In this document: piece by piece, positions 1 to 7,384 of the stretch
How the letters are laid out: every line of letters starts with the position of its first letter
Position numbering within the stretch: position 1 is the stretch's first letter
From: an uncultured Bacilli bacterium
GTDB taxonomy: Bacteria > Bacillota_I > Bacilli_A > RF39 > UBA660
Length of the DNA stretch: 26,267 nucleotides
Direction: 5' to 3'
NCBI GenBank assembly: GCA_934153655.1
Contig: CAKPFH010000016.1
Span: 1 to 26,267, forward strand
Notes under the pieces: generated by a model
What the model was told of the DNA's origin: nothing
The model's database searches: none
What the model saw: only the letters and a program-made list of their open reading frames with translations
Position numbers and translations under genes: made by a program

Positions 1-1
1 T

Positions 2-2005
2 TTAAGAAATCTTGAAGAAGAATACTTGAAGAATACTTTAATTTTACTTGATGATAAAATTGAAGAATTAGGGGGAAACTTAGAAATTGATAATGTTAAA
101 ATCAATGAGTTTCAAAAGTTTATTTTTAAAGAAATAGGTAGCATGGATAAATATGAAATCCAAAGTAATATGTTATCTAGTGCTATGGAATTAAATGAAT
201 TTGAAAGAAAAGCTAAATATTTAAAGAAATTACTTCGTATTAAAGATAGTCCATATTTTGGGAGAATTGATTTTTTAAGTGATAAGTTATATGAAGTTTA
301 TATTGGCATTACTTATTTATCTACAAATGATAATCAAAATATTATTTATGATTGGAGAAGTCCAATTGCATCTTTATTTTATCAAAATAGCCTTGGTAAG
401 ACTTCTTATTTAGCACCTGATGGAAATGTCTTTGGTAATTTAACTTTAAAAAGACAATACAATATTAAGAATCGTAAATTATTACAAATTCTTGATAATT
501 CTTTAAATATAACAGATGAATTATTACAACAAGTTCTTGCTAATAATTCAAGTGATAAAATGAAAAATATTGTTAATACTATTCAAGAAGAACAAAATGA
601 TATTATTCGTAATTTAAGTGATAAAAACTTAATTGTTGAAGGTATTGCAGGATCAGGTAAAACTAGTGTTGCTTTACATAGAATTGCTTATTTATTGTAT
701 CAAATAGAAGATTTAACTAGTAATAACATTTTAATATTTTCTCCAAATGATATTTTTTCAACTTATATTTCTAATGTTTTACCAGAACTTGGAGAAGATA
801 ACACCAAAGAAACTACTTTTTCAGCTTTACAAAGTAGTTATTTAAAAGAATATAAAAGTGTTGAAAGCTTTAAAGATTTTCTAGCTAGATATTATCAAGA
901 TAAAGATTTTAATAAAGAATTAGTAAAATTAAAACAAAGTGATCTTATGATTAAATTAATTGATGATTATGTTAATTATTTAAGTAATAATATTAAATTT
1001 ACTTTAGACTTTGAAGATAAAAGATTTTTCTATTCTAAATGCACTTTAAATGAATTATTTAATCGTTATAGTAGATTAACTATAATTGAAAGATTTAAAA
1101 AAATAAGTGAATATATTTGTATGCATAATAATATTAGTTATGGTAAATATGGTAAAACTATTTTAAATAAATTATACAAGTTAAGTAATTTTAATCCTAA
1201 TTTAAAAGAAATATATAAAAACTTTTATGAAAGTAAAATATTTCAAAGTATTTATAAATTAACTGACATTGAAATTGATAATTTTGTTAATCTAAAAGAA
1301 GCCAATTATGAAGATAGCCTACTTTTAATTTATTTAAAAGGTTTAATAAATGAGTTTCCATATAGTAATTTAATTAAAGAAATAGTAATAGATGAAGCTC
1401 AAGACTATAGTTTAATTCAATATATAATTTTAAAGAAAATATTTAAAAGAGCATCTTTTACTATTTTAGGAGATACTAATCAAACAATTAATCCTTATTA
1501 TCATTATAATAGTTTAGATGAAATATCAAAAATTATTGAAAGTAAGTATTTAAAATTAACTAAAACTTATCGATCTAGTCCTGAAATAATTGAATATGCT
1601 AATAAAATTTTAAATTTAAATCATGTAGTTGCTGTTAGAAATAGTAAAGTAATCCCAGTTATTGAAAAAAATAGTTCTAATGTTTTAGATTTAGTAGGTG
1701 ATATTAAATCTAATATAGATAAGTTTAAAAGAATTGCTATTATTACCAAGAATGATTTAGATACTAATTATATATATAATAATTTAAAAGATAAGTTTAA
1801 TATATCTAATATGTTAAGTTTAATAACTAATCCTAATTTAGTAGTAATTCCTGCATATCTTGCTAAAGGACTTGAATTTGATATGGTAATTGTTTATACA
1901 ACTTTAGAAAATAAGTTCTTAGAACGTGATAAGTATTTATATTATGTTGCTATTACTAGATGTCAACATAAATTAATTATTTATAATAATAGTTATAATT
2001 TCTAA
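2..2005 (+). CDS. helD: HelD-like UvrD/Rep superfamily helicase (5' end outside window)
   Basis: Superfamily 1 ATPase of the HelD type, which in Bacillus binds RNA polymerase and helps recycle stalled complexes. Counting from the TTG at base 26, I see a Q-motif-like IQEEQND (~190), Walker A GIAGSGKTS (~206), Walker B/DEAQ box VIDEAQD (~454), GDTNQTINP (~485), KTYRSS, AKGLEFDMVIVY and YYVAITRCQHK near the C-terminus, so all core helicase motifs are present. The reading frame is open back to base 2 and encodes a charged N-terminal stretch (RNLEEEY) typical of the HelD coiled-coil arm. TTG at 26 has no clear ribosome site, so the true start most likely lies left of the window. The visible part is about 667 residues; Bacillus HelD is near 770. 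The next gene starts 30 bases downstream and may be cotranscribed. Confidence 0.88.
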   Translation, partial: LRNLEEEYLKNTLILLDDKIEELGGNLEIDNVKINEFQKFIFKEIGSMDKYEIQSNMLSSAMELNEFERKAKYLKKLLRIKDSPYFGRIDFLSDKLYEVYIGITYLSTNDNQNIIYDWRSPIASLFYQNSLGKTSYLAPDGNVFGNLTLKRQYNIKNRKLLQILDNSLNITDELLQQVLANNSSDKMKNIVNTIQEEQNDIIRNLSDKNLIVEGIAGSGKTSVALHRIAYLLYQIEDLTSNNILIFSPNDIFSTYISNVLPELGEDNTKETTFSALQSSYLKEYKSVESFKDFLARYYQDKDFNKELVKLKQSDLMIKLIDDYVNYLSNNIKFTLDFEDKRFFYSKCTLNELFNRYSRLTIIERFKKISEYICMHNNISYGKYGKTILNKLYKLSNFNPNLKEIYKNFYESKIFQSIYKLTDIEIDNFVNLKEANYEDSLLLIYLKGLINEFPYSNLIKEIVIDEAQDYSLIQYIILKKIFKRASFTILGDTNQTINPYYHYNSLDEISKIIESKYLKLTKTYRSSPEIIEYANKILNLNHVVAVRNSKVIPVIEKNSSNVLDLVGDIKSNIDKFKRIAIITKNDLDTNYIYNNLKDKFNISNMLSLITNPNLVVIPAYLAKGLEFDMVIVYTTLENKFLERDKYLYYVAITRCQHKLIIYNNSYNF

Positions 2006-2025
2006 TTAAATAAATATATTTAATT
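2004..2025 (+). other. 9-bp perfect hairpin before spoIIIAH ribosome site
   Basis: AATTAAATA (2004-2012) pairs perfectly with TATTTAATT (2017-2025) around a 4-base loop. It begins in the helD stop codon and ends directly against the AGGAGG Shine-Dalgarno of the next gene (2026-2031). There is no T-tract, so it is not an obvious terminator. It could be a processing or translation-affecting structure, or chance in AT-rich DNA. Confidence 0.4.
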
Positions 2026-2035
2026 AGGAGGATAT

Positions 2036-2551
2036 ATGATTAATAAACAAGGTATATGGTTTTTAACTTTAACTAGTTTGGCTCTTGTTTTAAGTGTTTA
2101 TTATATTACAATGCCAAATGAATTATTATTAACAAATAATAGTAATTATGAGAGTACTAAAAAAGAAAATAGTGTTGATAAGGTTAATAATGTTGATATA
2201 AAGGAATCTGATATAATTACTAGTATGCGAGTAGAACTTGATAATGAAAGGACAACTATTAGAAATGAATTACAAGGTAAATTAAGTGATTCTAAACTAA
2301 CGGTTGATGAAAAGAATGAAGTTTATGAAGATTTAAGATATTTATCTAATATTGCATCTATTGAAGAAACTTTAGAACAAAAATTAAAACAAGAATTTAA
2401 ATTAAGTGGTTTTGTTAAAATTGATAATGATATTGTTGATGTAGTAGTTAAATCAAGTAATCATGATAAATCACTTGCTGTTAATATTATGAAAAGTTTA
2501 CAAGAAGAATTTACTGAGAAAAAATATATTTCAGTTAGTTTTAAAGAATAA
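2036..2551 (+). CDS. spoIIIAH: SpoIIIAH-like stage III sporulation protein
   Basis: Resembles SpoIIIAH, the mother-cell membrane protein that forms a ring with forespore SpoIIQ in the channel between the two sporangial compartments. The N-terminus (MINKQGIWFLTLTSLALVLS) is one membrane segment (about residues 7-25) and closely follows the family pattern of a KQ-x-WxLTxxSL start and a VLSVYYI stretch. A polar linker and a charged helical region follow, then a C-terminal alpha/beta part (about 110-171) ending VSFKE, like the YscJ/FliF-type ring domain. At 171 residues it is shorter than the ~218 of Bacillus. The AGGAGG ribosome site sits 4 bases before the ATG. No other spoIIIA gene is visible beside it. 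gerE follows immediately. Confidence 0.8.
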   Translation: MINKQGIWFLTLTSLALVLSVYYITMPNELLLTNNSNYESTKKENSVDKVNNVDIKESDIITSMRVELDNERTTIRNELQGKLSDSKLTVDEKNEVYEDLRYLSNIASIEETLEQKLKQEFKLSGFVKIDNDIVDVVVKSSNHDKSLAVNIMKSLQEEFTEKKYISVSFKE

Positions 2552-2577
2552 CATAAAAAAAATTCCTGCATATACTA
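2551..2577 (+). promoter_or_regulatory. Candidate sigma-K promoter of gerE
   Basis: AC at 2551-2552 (context AACA), a 16-base spacer, then CATATACTA at 2569-2577, which fits the Bacillus sigma-K -10 pattern CATANNNTA exactly. A start near 2584 would leave a very short leader that still contains the GAGGAG ribosome site. Bacillus gerE is known to be sigma-K dependent, so both position and identity make sense. Predicted from sequence only. Confidence 0.6.
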
Positions 2578-2596
2578 AATTAGATATGAGGAGTTT

Positions 2597-2800
2597 ATGA
2601 AGAATATATTAACTATAAGAGAAAAAGAGGTATTTACTTTATTAATTCAAAATAAAACAACAAAAGAAATTGCTACAAACCTTAAAATATCTGAAAAGAC
2701 AGTAAGAAATCATATATCTAATGCCATGCAAAAACTAGGTGTTAAAGGAAGAGCTTCAGCTGTTGTTGAACTTTTAAAATTAAATGAAATATCACTTTAA
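2597..2800 (+). CDS. gerE: GerE, LuxR-type late sporulation transcription factor
   Basis: A 67-residue protein consisting of a LuxR/GerE helix-turn-helix and nothing else, the same architecture as Bacillus GerE (74 residues). Motifs include LTIREKEVFTLLIQNKTTKEIA, then ISEKTVRNHISNAMQKLGVKGR and a final AVVELLKLNEISL. The recognition-helix region NHISNAMQKLGVKGR matches my memory of Bacillus GerE almost residue for residue. In Bacillus, GerE acts in the mother cell with sigma-K to switch coat genes on or off. Start ATG follows GAGGAG by 3 bases. It is preceded by a sigma-K-like promoter and followed by its own terminator. The gerM-like gene next door echoes the proximity of gerE and gerM in Bacillus. 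Confidence 0.93.
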   Translation: MKNILTIREKEVFTLLIQNKTTKEIATNLKISEKTVRNHISNAMQKLGVKGRASAVVELLKLNEISL

Positions 2801-2825
2801 GCGTACTAAAATAGTACGTTTTTTC
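2801..2825 (+). terminator. Rho-independent terminator after gerE
   Basis: CGTACT (2802-2807) pairs with AGTACG (2813-2818) around a short A-rich loop, followed by TTTTTT. Confidence 0.8.
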
Positions 2826-2844
2826 ATATAATTAAGTGATATAT

Positions 2845-3765
2845 ATGTTAAAAAGAAAAGCTTTGAAAAGAATAGGTTTAACTACCTTAGTTTTATTTAT
2901 TATGTTAATAACTTTTTCTCTGGAATTAATGGATACTAAAACTAATAGTAAATTAGAAGAAATAGAATATGTTAGTAATTTAAATACAACTCATATTTAT
3001 CTATTAAATAAAGAAAATTATTTAGTAAAAGTCGATACTTTAATTAATACAGAAAAAATTGAAGATATGGCAAGATCGGCACTTAAAAAATTATATATAA
3101 GTAATAATAAATATCATAATTTGAAAGGATTAATTCCTAGTAATACTAAAATAAATAAAATAGAATATAAAAATGATACTATAATAATAGACTTTTCTAA
3201 AGATTTATTAGCTGTTAATAAAAAATTAGAAGAAAAAGTAATAGAAAGTATAGTTTATACTTTACTGGAAATAAAAGGTATTTCTAATATTCAAATAAAA
3301 ATAGATGGTAAGATTTTAAATAAATTAGAAAAAAGTAATATAAGCTTACCTGATGTTTTAGATAATTCAATTGGTATTAATAAAACTTTTAATATTAATA
3401 GTTTAAAAGATATTAAATGTGTTGTTTTATATTATGTTTTCAATAATGATTATGATGACTATTATGTTCCTGTTTATAAATATATTAATAGTAAAGACTC
3501 TAAAATTAAAATAATAATAGATTCTTTAAATGGATCGTATACATCAAGTACTAATTTAAGAAGTTATTTAAGTTATAAAAATAGTATTAAAGATTATAAA
3601 TTAGATAATGATACTTTAACAATTACATTTAATTCTTTAAATGATTTAAATTTAGAAAGTGTTACTTATTTATTATCATCTAGTGTTTTTAATTCTACTA
3701 ATGATATAAAAAGAGTTGTTTTTGAAAATAATAAAGAAATAGTTGCTATTAGACTTAATAGTTAA
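2845..3765 (+). CDS. gerM: GerM-like protein with two GerMN domains
   Basis: Probable counterpart of GerM, a membrane- or envelope-anchored sporulation/germination protein that in Bacillus is needed for cortex formation and channel assembly. One hydrophobic segment (about residues 9-28) anchors it. Two repeated GerMN-like domains follow, roughly residues 45-155 and 185-300. Each has a pattern of a short beta strand (THIYLLN / KCVVLYYVF), an acidic-aromatic turn, a helix, then a NDTIIIDFS / NDTLTITFN strand near the end. I use ATG at 2845 (MLKRKALKR) rather than the GTG three codons upstream, because the protein then begins with the usual positive patch before the membrane segment; neither start has a strong ribosome site. 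A TATAAT lies at 2827-2832, just after the gerE terminator. The gene abuts the opposite-strand kinase-like gene without a gap. Confidence 0.75.
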   Translation: MLKRKALKRIGLTTLVLFIMLITFSLELMDTKTNSKLEEIEYVSNLNTTHIYLLNKENYLVKVDTLINTEKIEDMARSALKKLYISNNKYHNLKGLIPSNTKINKIEYKNDTIIIDFSKDLLAVNKKLEEKVIESIVYTLLEIKGISNIQIKIDGKILNKLEKSNISLPDVLDNSIGINKTFNINSLKDIKCVVLYYVFNNDYDDYYVPVYKYINSKDSKIKIIIDSLNGSYTSSTNLRSYLSYKNSIKDYKLDNDTLTITFNSLNDLNLESVTYLLSSSVFNSTNDIKRVVFENNKEIVAIRLNS

Positions 3766-4494
3766 CTATTTCCTTTTAATATCTATATCTAAAGACATTA
3801 ATTCATTTATAATATCTTCAAAGTAATAATTATAATTTGGTATTTGATAAGATGCTAAATAAGAATTAATTTCTTTTTGTAATTCTTTTGGTAAAACTAA
3901 AGCATTTGCTGATTGTAAAGATCTTATATCATTTCCTTTAAAAGTATTATTTATTAAATAATAAATTAAAAGACATAGAATATCTAATTTGTCATCATTT
4001 ATACTTTCTAATATTTTTTTATCTAAAGAAATATCTTCTTCAAAGTAAATATTATCAGATGAAATAAATTCATCTATAATAGCAGAGTCTAAATCAATAA
4101 AGTTAAAATCTAAATTACTATTAATCATAATATTATCAGGATTTAAATCACTATGAATAACATTACTATTATGCATTGCTTTTATTAAAGAAAGTAACTT
4201 TTTAACAAGAAGTAAAACTTCTTTTTTAGATAAAGAACTTATTTTTTCAAAGTTAGTCAAAGTTACATAATCTTTTAAAAATTCTAATTTTATTTTACTT
4301 GAACAATTAATAAATCTTTTTCTTTCTTTTTCATTTATTTCTCTATAAGCAAGGGGAGTGTTTAAAAAAGATAAGTCTTTTTCTTTTAATAAACTCCATC
4401 CTTTTATACTCATTGGAGAAAACTTAATTATCGTATTATCATCTCTTAAAAATACTTTATCATATTTAATACCATTATATATAATATTACCCAT
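3766..4494 (-). CDS. Minimal protein-kinase-like protein
   Basis: A 242-residue kinase-fold protein. The catalytic loop is clear: VIHSDLNPDNIMI (H114, D116, N121), where the usual HRD has become HSD. FIDLDSA (D134/D136) stands where DFG would be. TIIKFS (K24) may supply the ATP-binding lysine. No glycine-rich loop is obvious, the C-lobe is short, and there are no membrane, PASTA or sensor domains. It may phosphorylate proteins or small molecules, or be a pseudokinase. It lies between gerM and two spore coat genes, and Bacillus has both a sporulation kinase (YabT) and coat-associated kinase-fold proteins (CotS family), but I cannot assign it to either. The start has only a G-rich upstream stretch (GGGGG) as ribosome site. 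Its promoter looks like the vegetative sigma-A type, arguing against strict late-sporulation expression. Confidence 0.65.
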   Translation of the reverse strand: MGNIIYNGIKYDKVFLRDDNTIIKFSPMSIKGWSLLKEKDLSFLNTPLAYREINEKERKRFINCSSKIKLEFLKDYVTLTNFEKISSLSKKEVLLLVKKLLSLIKAMHNSNVIHSDLNPDNIMINSNLDFNFIDLDSAIIDEFISSDNIYFEEDISLDKKILESINDDKLDILCLLIYYLINNTFKGNDIRSLQSANALVLPKELQKEINSYLASYQIPNYNYYFEDIINELMSLDIDIKRK

Positions 4495-4515
4495 ATAACC
4501 CCCAAAACTTGGTAT

Positions 4516-4544
4516 ATTATATCATAAAATAGATAATTTGTAAA
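4516..4544 (-). promoter_or_regulatory. Extended -10 sigma-A promoter for kinase-like gene
   Basis: Read on the minus strand: TTTACA (4544-4539), a 17-base spacer, then TATAAT (4521-4516) preceded by TG (TGATATAAT). Confidence 0.7.
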
Positions 4545-4553
4545 ATTTTGTAA

Positions 4554-4576
4554 ACAAAAAGAAGCAAATGCTTCTT
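4554..4576 (-). terminator. Rho-independent terminator after cotZ-like pair
   Basis: On the minus strand AGAAGC (4575-4570) pairs with GCTTCT (4565-4560) around a 4-base loop, followed by TTTTTG. The stem overlaps the stop codon of the upstream coat gene. Confidence 0.8.
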
Positions 4577-4979
4577 AATTTGTATAAGTATCATTTAAAC
4601 AACGAATGGCTAAGACACAGTCTAGGTTAATTGTAAAAAAGTTATTAGTGCTTAAATATGGCATGATAGTATTTTCAGTATCTGGATTTGGGGCTAATAT
4701 TTCGAATGTTGCACAGTTACAGTCAACTTTATTAATTTTAAATACAGTACTGGTTCCAGTTTCTCCATTTAAGGTATAAGGCATACTCCATAAAGTACCA
4801 GTAGAACAACAATATAAGGTTATTGGTCTTGTATTATAAATAAAACCATTGACATTTGGACCTAAGCATGGTTTATCACAACCAGTATTATCAAGGTTTT
4901 GACATTCTGTATTTTTTTGTAATTCTAAGATAAATTCTAAAATTTTACTTATACAAGTTTCTTTACAGTTGTTTTCCAT
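4575..4979 (-). CDS. CotY/CotZ-family spore coat protein (second of pair)
   Basis: A 134-residue cysteine-rich protein of the CotY/CotZ family, which builds the outer crust or exosporium base of Bacillus spores by disulfide-linked two-dimensional assembly. Family signatures: CISKILEFILELQ at the start, the cysteine cluster TGCDKPCLGP, NTRPITLYCCST in the middle, and INLDCVLAIRCL at the end. I use the ATG at 4979 (MENNCKE), preceded by AAAGGAGAT at proper distance; the frame is open upstream to 5009 but that would overlap the previous gene and lose the ribosome site. It is the distal gene of a two-gene unit with its homologue 13 bases upstream, ending in a terminator. Confidence 0.88.
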   Translation of the reverse strand: MENNCKETCISKILEFILELQKNTECQNLDNTGCDKPCLGPNVNGFIYNTRPITLYCCSTGTLWSMPYTLNGETGTSTVFKINKVDCNCATFEILAPNPDTENTIMPYLSTNNFFTINLDCVLAIRCLNDTYTN

Positions 4980-4992
4980 AAAATCTCCTTTC

Positions 4993-5391
4993 TTAAACGT
5001 TATCAACAATAGTGTCTGCTAAACATCTAATAGCACAAATACAACCTAAATTAATAGTTGCATAAGTGTTAGTGTTTGTATAGGTTGTTGTATCACCTGA
5101 TGTGTTTTCACTTAAAAGAAGGACACCAACACTATCATTAGAAACACTTTCTACACGAAATACATTTGTTGTTTGAGTATTACCATCTACATCAGTATAT
5201 TCTAAAGTAATTGGGGTATTATCACAACGATATAAGGTAATAGGTCTTGTGTTAAAGCATAAAGTATTAGTAACAGGACCTAAGAAAGGTTTTACACAGG
5301 TATTATCTTGACATTCTATTTTATCAGCATTGTTTTGTAAAACATTAATAACATTTAAAATTTTAGCAATACAATTTGTTAAATTATTCAT
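4993..5391 (-). CDS. CotY/CotZ-family spore coat protein (first of pair)
   Basis: A 132-residue paralogue of the following gene, sharing the same layout: NCIAKILNVINVLQ, then CVKPFLGPVTNTLCFNTRPI, TLYRCDNTPITL, and INLGCICAIRCLAD at the end. The central NTRPITLY and terminal IxLxC-x-CAIRCL blocks are what mark CotY/CotZ/CotX-like crust proteins. It has fewer adjacent cysteines in the middle than its partner (YRC versus YCC), so the two may have distinct roles, as CotY and CotZ do. The ATG is preceded by AAAGGAGTG at 7 bases. Upstream is a sigma-K-like promoter with a possible GerE-binding core, which fits a late mother-cell gene. Tandem duplication within the operon is the likely origin. Confidence 0.88.
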   Translation of the reverse strand: MNNLTNCIAKILNVINVLQNNADKIECQDNTCVKPFLGPVTNTLCFNTRPITLYRCDNTPITLEYTDVDGNTQTTNVFRVESVSNDSVGVLLLSENTSGDTTTYTNTNTYATINLGCICAIRCLADTIVDNV

Positions 5392-5419
5392 AAACTCACT
5401 CCTTTATTCTTATCTAATA

Positions 5420-5462
5420 TAAAATATTCAAACTTAGTTAAAAAGTGTGTTATTAATACCTA
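5420..5462 (-). promoter_or_regulatory. Candidate sigma-K promoter and GerE core of cotZ-like operon
   Basis: On the minus strand: AC (5446-5445), 16 bases, then AATATTTTA (5428-5420), one mismatch from CATANNNTA. Just upstream, TAGGT (5462-5458) matches the core TRGGY of the Bacillus GerE site. The start codon is about 28 bases after the -10. Short motifs in AT-rich DNA; suggestive only. Confidence 0.4.
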
Positions 5463-5467
5463 GGAAA

Positions 5468-5476
5468 TGATATAAT
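5468..5476 (+). promoter_or_regulatory. Extended -10 promoter of short-chain dehydrogenase
   Basis: TGATATAAT with no good -35, as expected for an extended -10 element. It is divergent from the coat-gene promoter, with the two overlapping closely. Confidence 0.6.
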
Positions 5477-5495
5477 AGTAATATATGGAGGAAAT

Positions 5496-6242
5496 ATGAA
5501 AGCATTGATTACAGGTGCAACTAGTGGAATAGGTCTTAGTATGGCTAAGTACTTAGAAAAACAAAATGTTGATTTAATTTTAGTTGGAAGAAACAAAGAA
5601 AAATTAGAGCGTATTGCTAGTAGTTTTAAAGTAGAAACAAAATTAGTAGTTTTAGATTTAAATGATTTAAAAAGTGTTAAAGAATTATATGTTTTAACCA
5701 AAGATGATGATGTTGATATTTTAATTAATAATGCTGGTTTTGGTTTATTTGGAGAATTTGCTGAAACTGATATTAAAACTGAACTTTCAATGATTGATGT
5801 AAATATTAAAGCTGTTCATTTATTAACTAAGTTATTTTTAAAAGATATGGTAAAAAAGAATTCAGGATATATTTTAAATGTTGCCTCAGCTGCTGGTTTT
5901 GGACCAGGTCCTTTAATGGCAACTTATTATGCAACTAAATCATATGTTTTAAACTTAACCGAAGCAATTAACTATGAACTTAAAAAGAAAAATAGTAAAG
6001 TTCAAGTATCAGTTTTATGTCCAGGTCCAGTTGCAACTAATTTCAATAATGTTGCTGGAGTTAAATTTGCATCTCGTCCTCTTACAAGTGAATATGTTAG
6101 TAAATATGCAATTGATAAAATGTTTAAAGGAAAAGCTATTATAATACCAGGATTAAGTATTAAAATAATTACTTTTTTAAGAAGATTAACTCCAAGAAAT
6201 TTAATTTTAAATATTACTTATAATTATCAAAGAAGAAAATAA
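5496..6242 (+). CDS. Short-chain dehydrogenase/reductase (SDR)
   Basis: Classical SDR of 248 residues. NAD(P)-binding TGATSGIG lies at residues 6-13, NNAG at 78-81, catalytic serine in VASAAG at 131, and the YxxxK pair at Y144/K148. An R-N after the second strand (GRNKEK, 31-36) favours NADPH. PGPVATNF follows the active site as in the DltE/YqjQ-like group of fatty-acid or sugar-modifying oxidoreductases. The C-terminal end (IIIPGLSIKIITFLRRLTPR) is hydrophobic and basic and may sit on the membrane, as in several reductases of this group. Substrate unknown. The ATG follows TGGAGG by 6 bases. It is a single-gene unit with its own promoter and terminator. Confidence 0.9.
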   Translation: MKALITGATSGIGLSMAKYLEKQNVDLILVGRNKEKLERIASSFKVETKLVVLDLNDLKSVKELYVLTKDDDVDILINNAGFGLFGEFAETDIKTELSMIDVNIKAVHLLTKLFLKDMVKKNSGYILNVASAAGFGPGPLMATYYATKSYVLNLTEAINYELKKKNSKVQVSVLCPGPVATNFNNVAGVKFASRPLTSEYVSKYAIDKMFKGKAIIIPGLSIKIITFLRRLTPRNLILNITYNYQRRK

Positions 6243-6251
6243 TATTAAAAA

Positions 6252-6280
6252 ATCATGATTTTTAGTCATGTTTTTTTTTA
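6252..6280 (+). terminator. Rho-independent terminator after SDR
   Basis: CATGA (6254-6258) pairs with TCATG (6266-6270), followed by a run of nine T. The stem is short but the T-tract is strong. Confidence 0.65.
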
Positions 6281-6288
6281 AATAAACA

Positions 6289-6316
6289 TTAAAATATTAA
6301 AAAAATATGATATAAT
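6289..6316 (+). promoter_or_regulatory. Extended -10 promoter of zinc dehydrogenase
   Basis: TGATATAAT (6308-6316) with a weak TTAAAA -35 at 6289-6294, 16 bases upstream of the -10 hexamer. Confidence 0.6.
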
Positions 6317-6338
6317 ATTTATATAATAGGAGGTAAAA

Positions 6339-7358
6339 ATGAAGTGTATTAAATTAAAAAATGCTAAAGATTTACAAATAGCTACAATTAAAAAGCCAGT
6401 TTCTAAAGATGGTTCGGTTATAATTCGTGTTAAAGCATGTGGTATATGTGGATCGGATTTACATTATTTTGAAGCAGGAGAACCCAAAGAATTAATTCTT
6501 GGCCATGAATTTTCAGGAATAGTAGTAGATCCTGGGGATAGAGTAGATTTAAAAATAGGTGATAGGGTAACTGGACTTCCTATTTCACCATGTGGTATAT
6601 GTGAACCTTGCAAAACTGGTAATATTCATTACTGTGCTAATACTTGGAAAGATGCTGTTGGTTTATCTTTAACAAACTCAGGTGGACTTGCTGAATTTTT
6701 AAGTTGTCGAAGTGATATGGTTAAAAAATTACCAGATAAAGTTTCATTTTTAGAAGGAACTATGGTTGAACCATCAGCAGTATCATTACATGCTATTAAT
6801 CTTGCTAATATTAAAGTGGGAGATAAAGTTTTAATTATTGGTGGAGGAATAATTGGCTTGATGGCTGCTGAATTTGCTAAATTAAATGGAGCAAGTTATG
6901 TTGCTTTGATGGAAACTAATATGAAACGTGGTAAAAAAGCCATGAAATATGGTAAAGTAAATGAAGTTTTAAATGCAACTAATCCTGATGTAATTGAAAA
7001 ATCTATAAAGAAAACTAATGGTGGTTTTGATAAAGTAATTGAATGTTGTGGTAATAAATATGCTGTTAGTGAAGCCATTATGACTGTAAAACCAGGAGGA
7101 ACCATTGTTCTTGTTGGAGTAAGTTTAACAGAAATTTCTATACCAATGGTTGCTAGTGTTATGAAAGAAGTTAATATGCAAGGAGCAATTGCTTATAATG
7201 AACATGAATTTGAAACAGTTATTAGATTAATAGAAAAGAAAATAATTGATGTTTCAAAATATATAGATAGTAAAATTTCTTTAGAAAAAGTTCAAGATGC
7301 CTACTTAGAACTTATAAGTGGAACAACTGATAAAATAAAAATTGTTGTTAAGCCTTGA
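6339..7358 (+). CDS. Zinc-dependent medium-chain dehydrogenase (sorbitol/threonine dehydrogenase type)
   Basis: A 339-residue MDR-family NAD(P)-dependent alcohol or polyol dehydrogenase. Catalytic zinc ligands are seen in CGICGSD (C37), GHE (H56/E57) and VEPSAV (E144). The structural zinc lobe is complete with four cysteines C85, C88, C91 and C99. The Rossmann glycine motif GGGIIG is at 168-173. The GHEFSG and LHYFEAG patterns fit the sorbitol/L-threonine/butanediol dehydrogenase branch; the exact substrate cannot be read. AGGAGG precedes the ATG. It is the only intact gene here ending in TGA, and the next in-frame stop would only add a short nonconserved tail, so UGA is read as stop. No partner gene for sugar uptake lies next to it. 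No clear hairpin terminator follows; dyads of the next region start 26 bases later. Confidence 0.88.
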   Translation: MKCIKLKNAKDLQIATIKKPVSKDGSVIIRVKACGICGSDLHYFEAGEPKELILGHEFSGIVVDPGDRVDLKIGDRVTGLPISPCGICEPCKTGNIHYCANTWKDAVGLSLTNSGGLAEFLSCRSDMVKKLPDKVSFLEGTMVEPSAVSLHAINLANIKVGDKVLIIGGGIIGLMAAEFAKLNGASYVALMETNMKRGKKAMKYGKVNEVLNATNPDVIEKSIKKTNGGFDKVIECCGNKYAVSEAIMTVKPGGTIVLVGVSLTEISIPMVASVMKEVNMQGAIAYNEHEFETVIRLIEKKIIDVSKYIDSKISLEKVQDAYLELISGTTDKIKIVVKP

Positions 7359-7384
7359 AAATAATAAAACGTTATACAAAAAGC

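Noticed and set aside
26..28. TTG as helD start
   Set aside because: No ribosome site, and the frame is open to the window edge with HelD-like residues; the gene is cut by the window.
5453..5701. Minus-strand open frame inside the SDR gene
   Set aside because: Antisense shadow of a clear gene; no ribosome site or family resemblance. Same for minus frames in 6896-7105, 18887-19102, 21548-21745, 24073-24318 and 25538-25975, and the plus frame 9004-9321 inside the sensor kinase.
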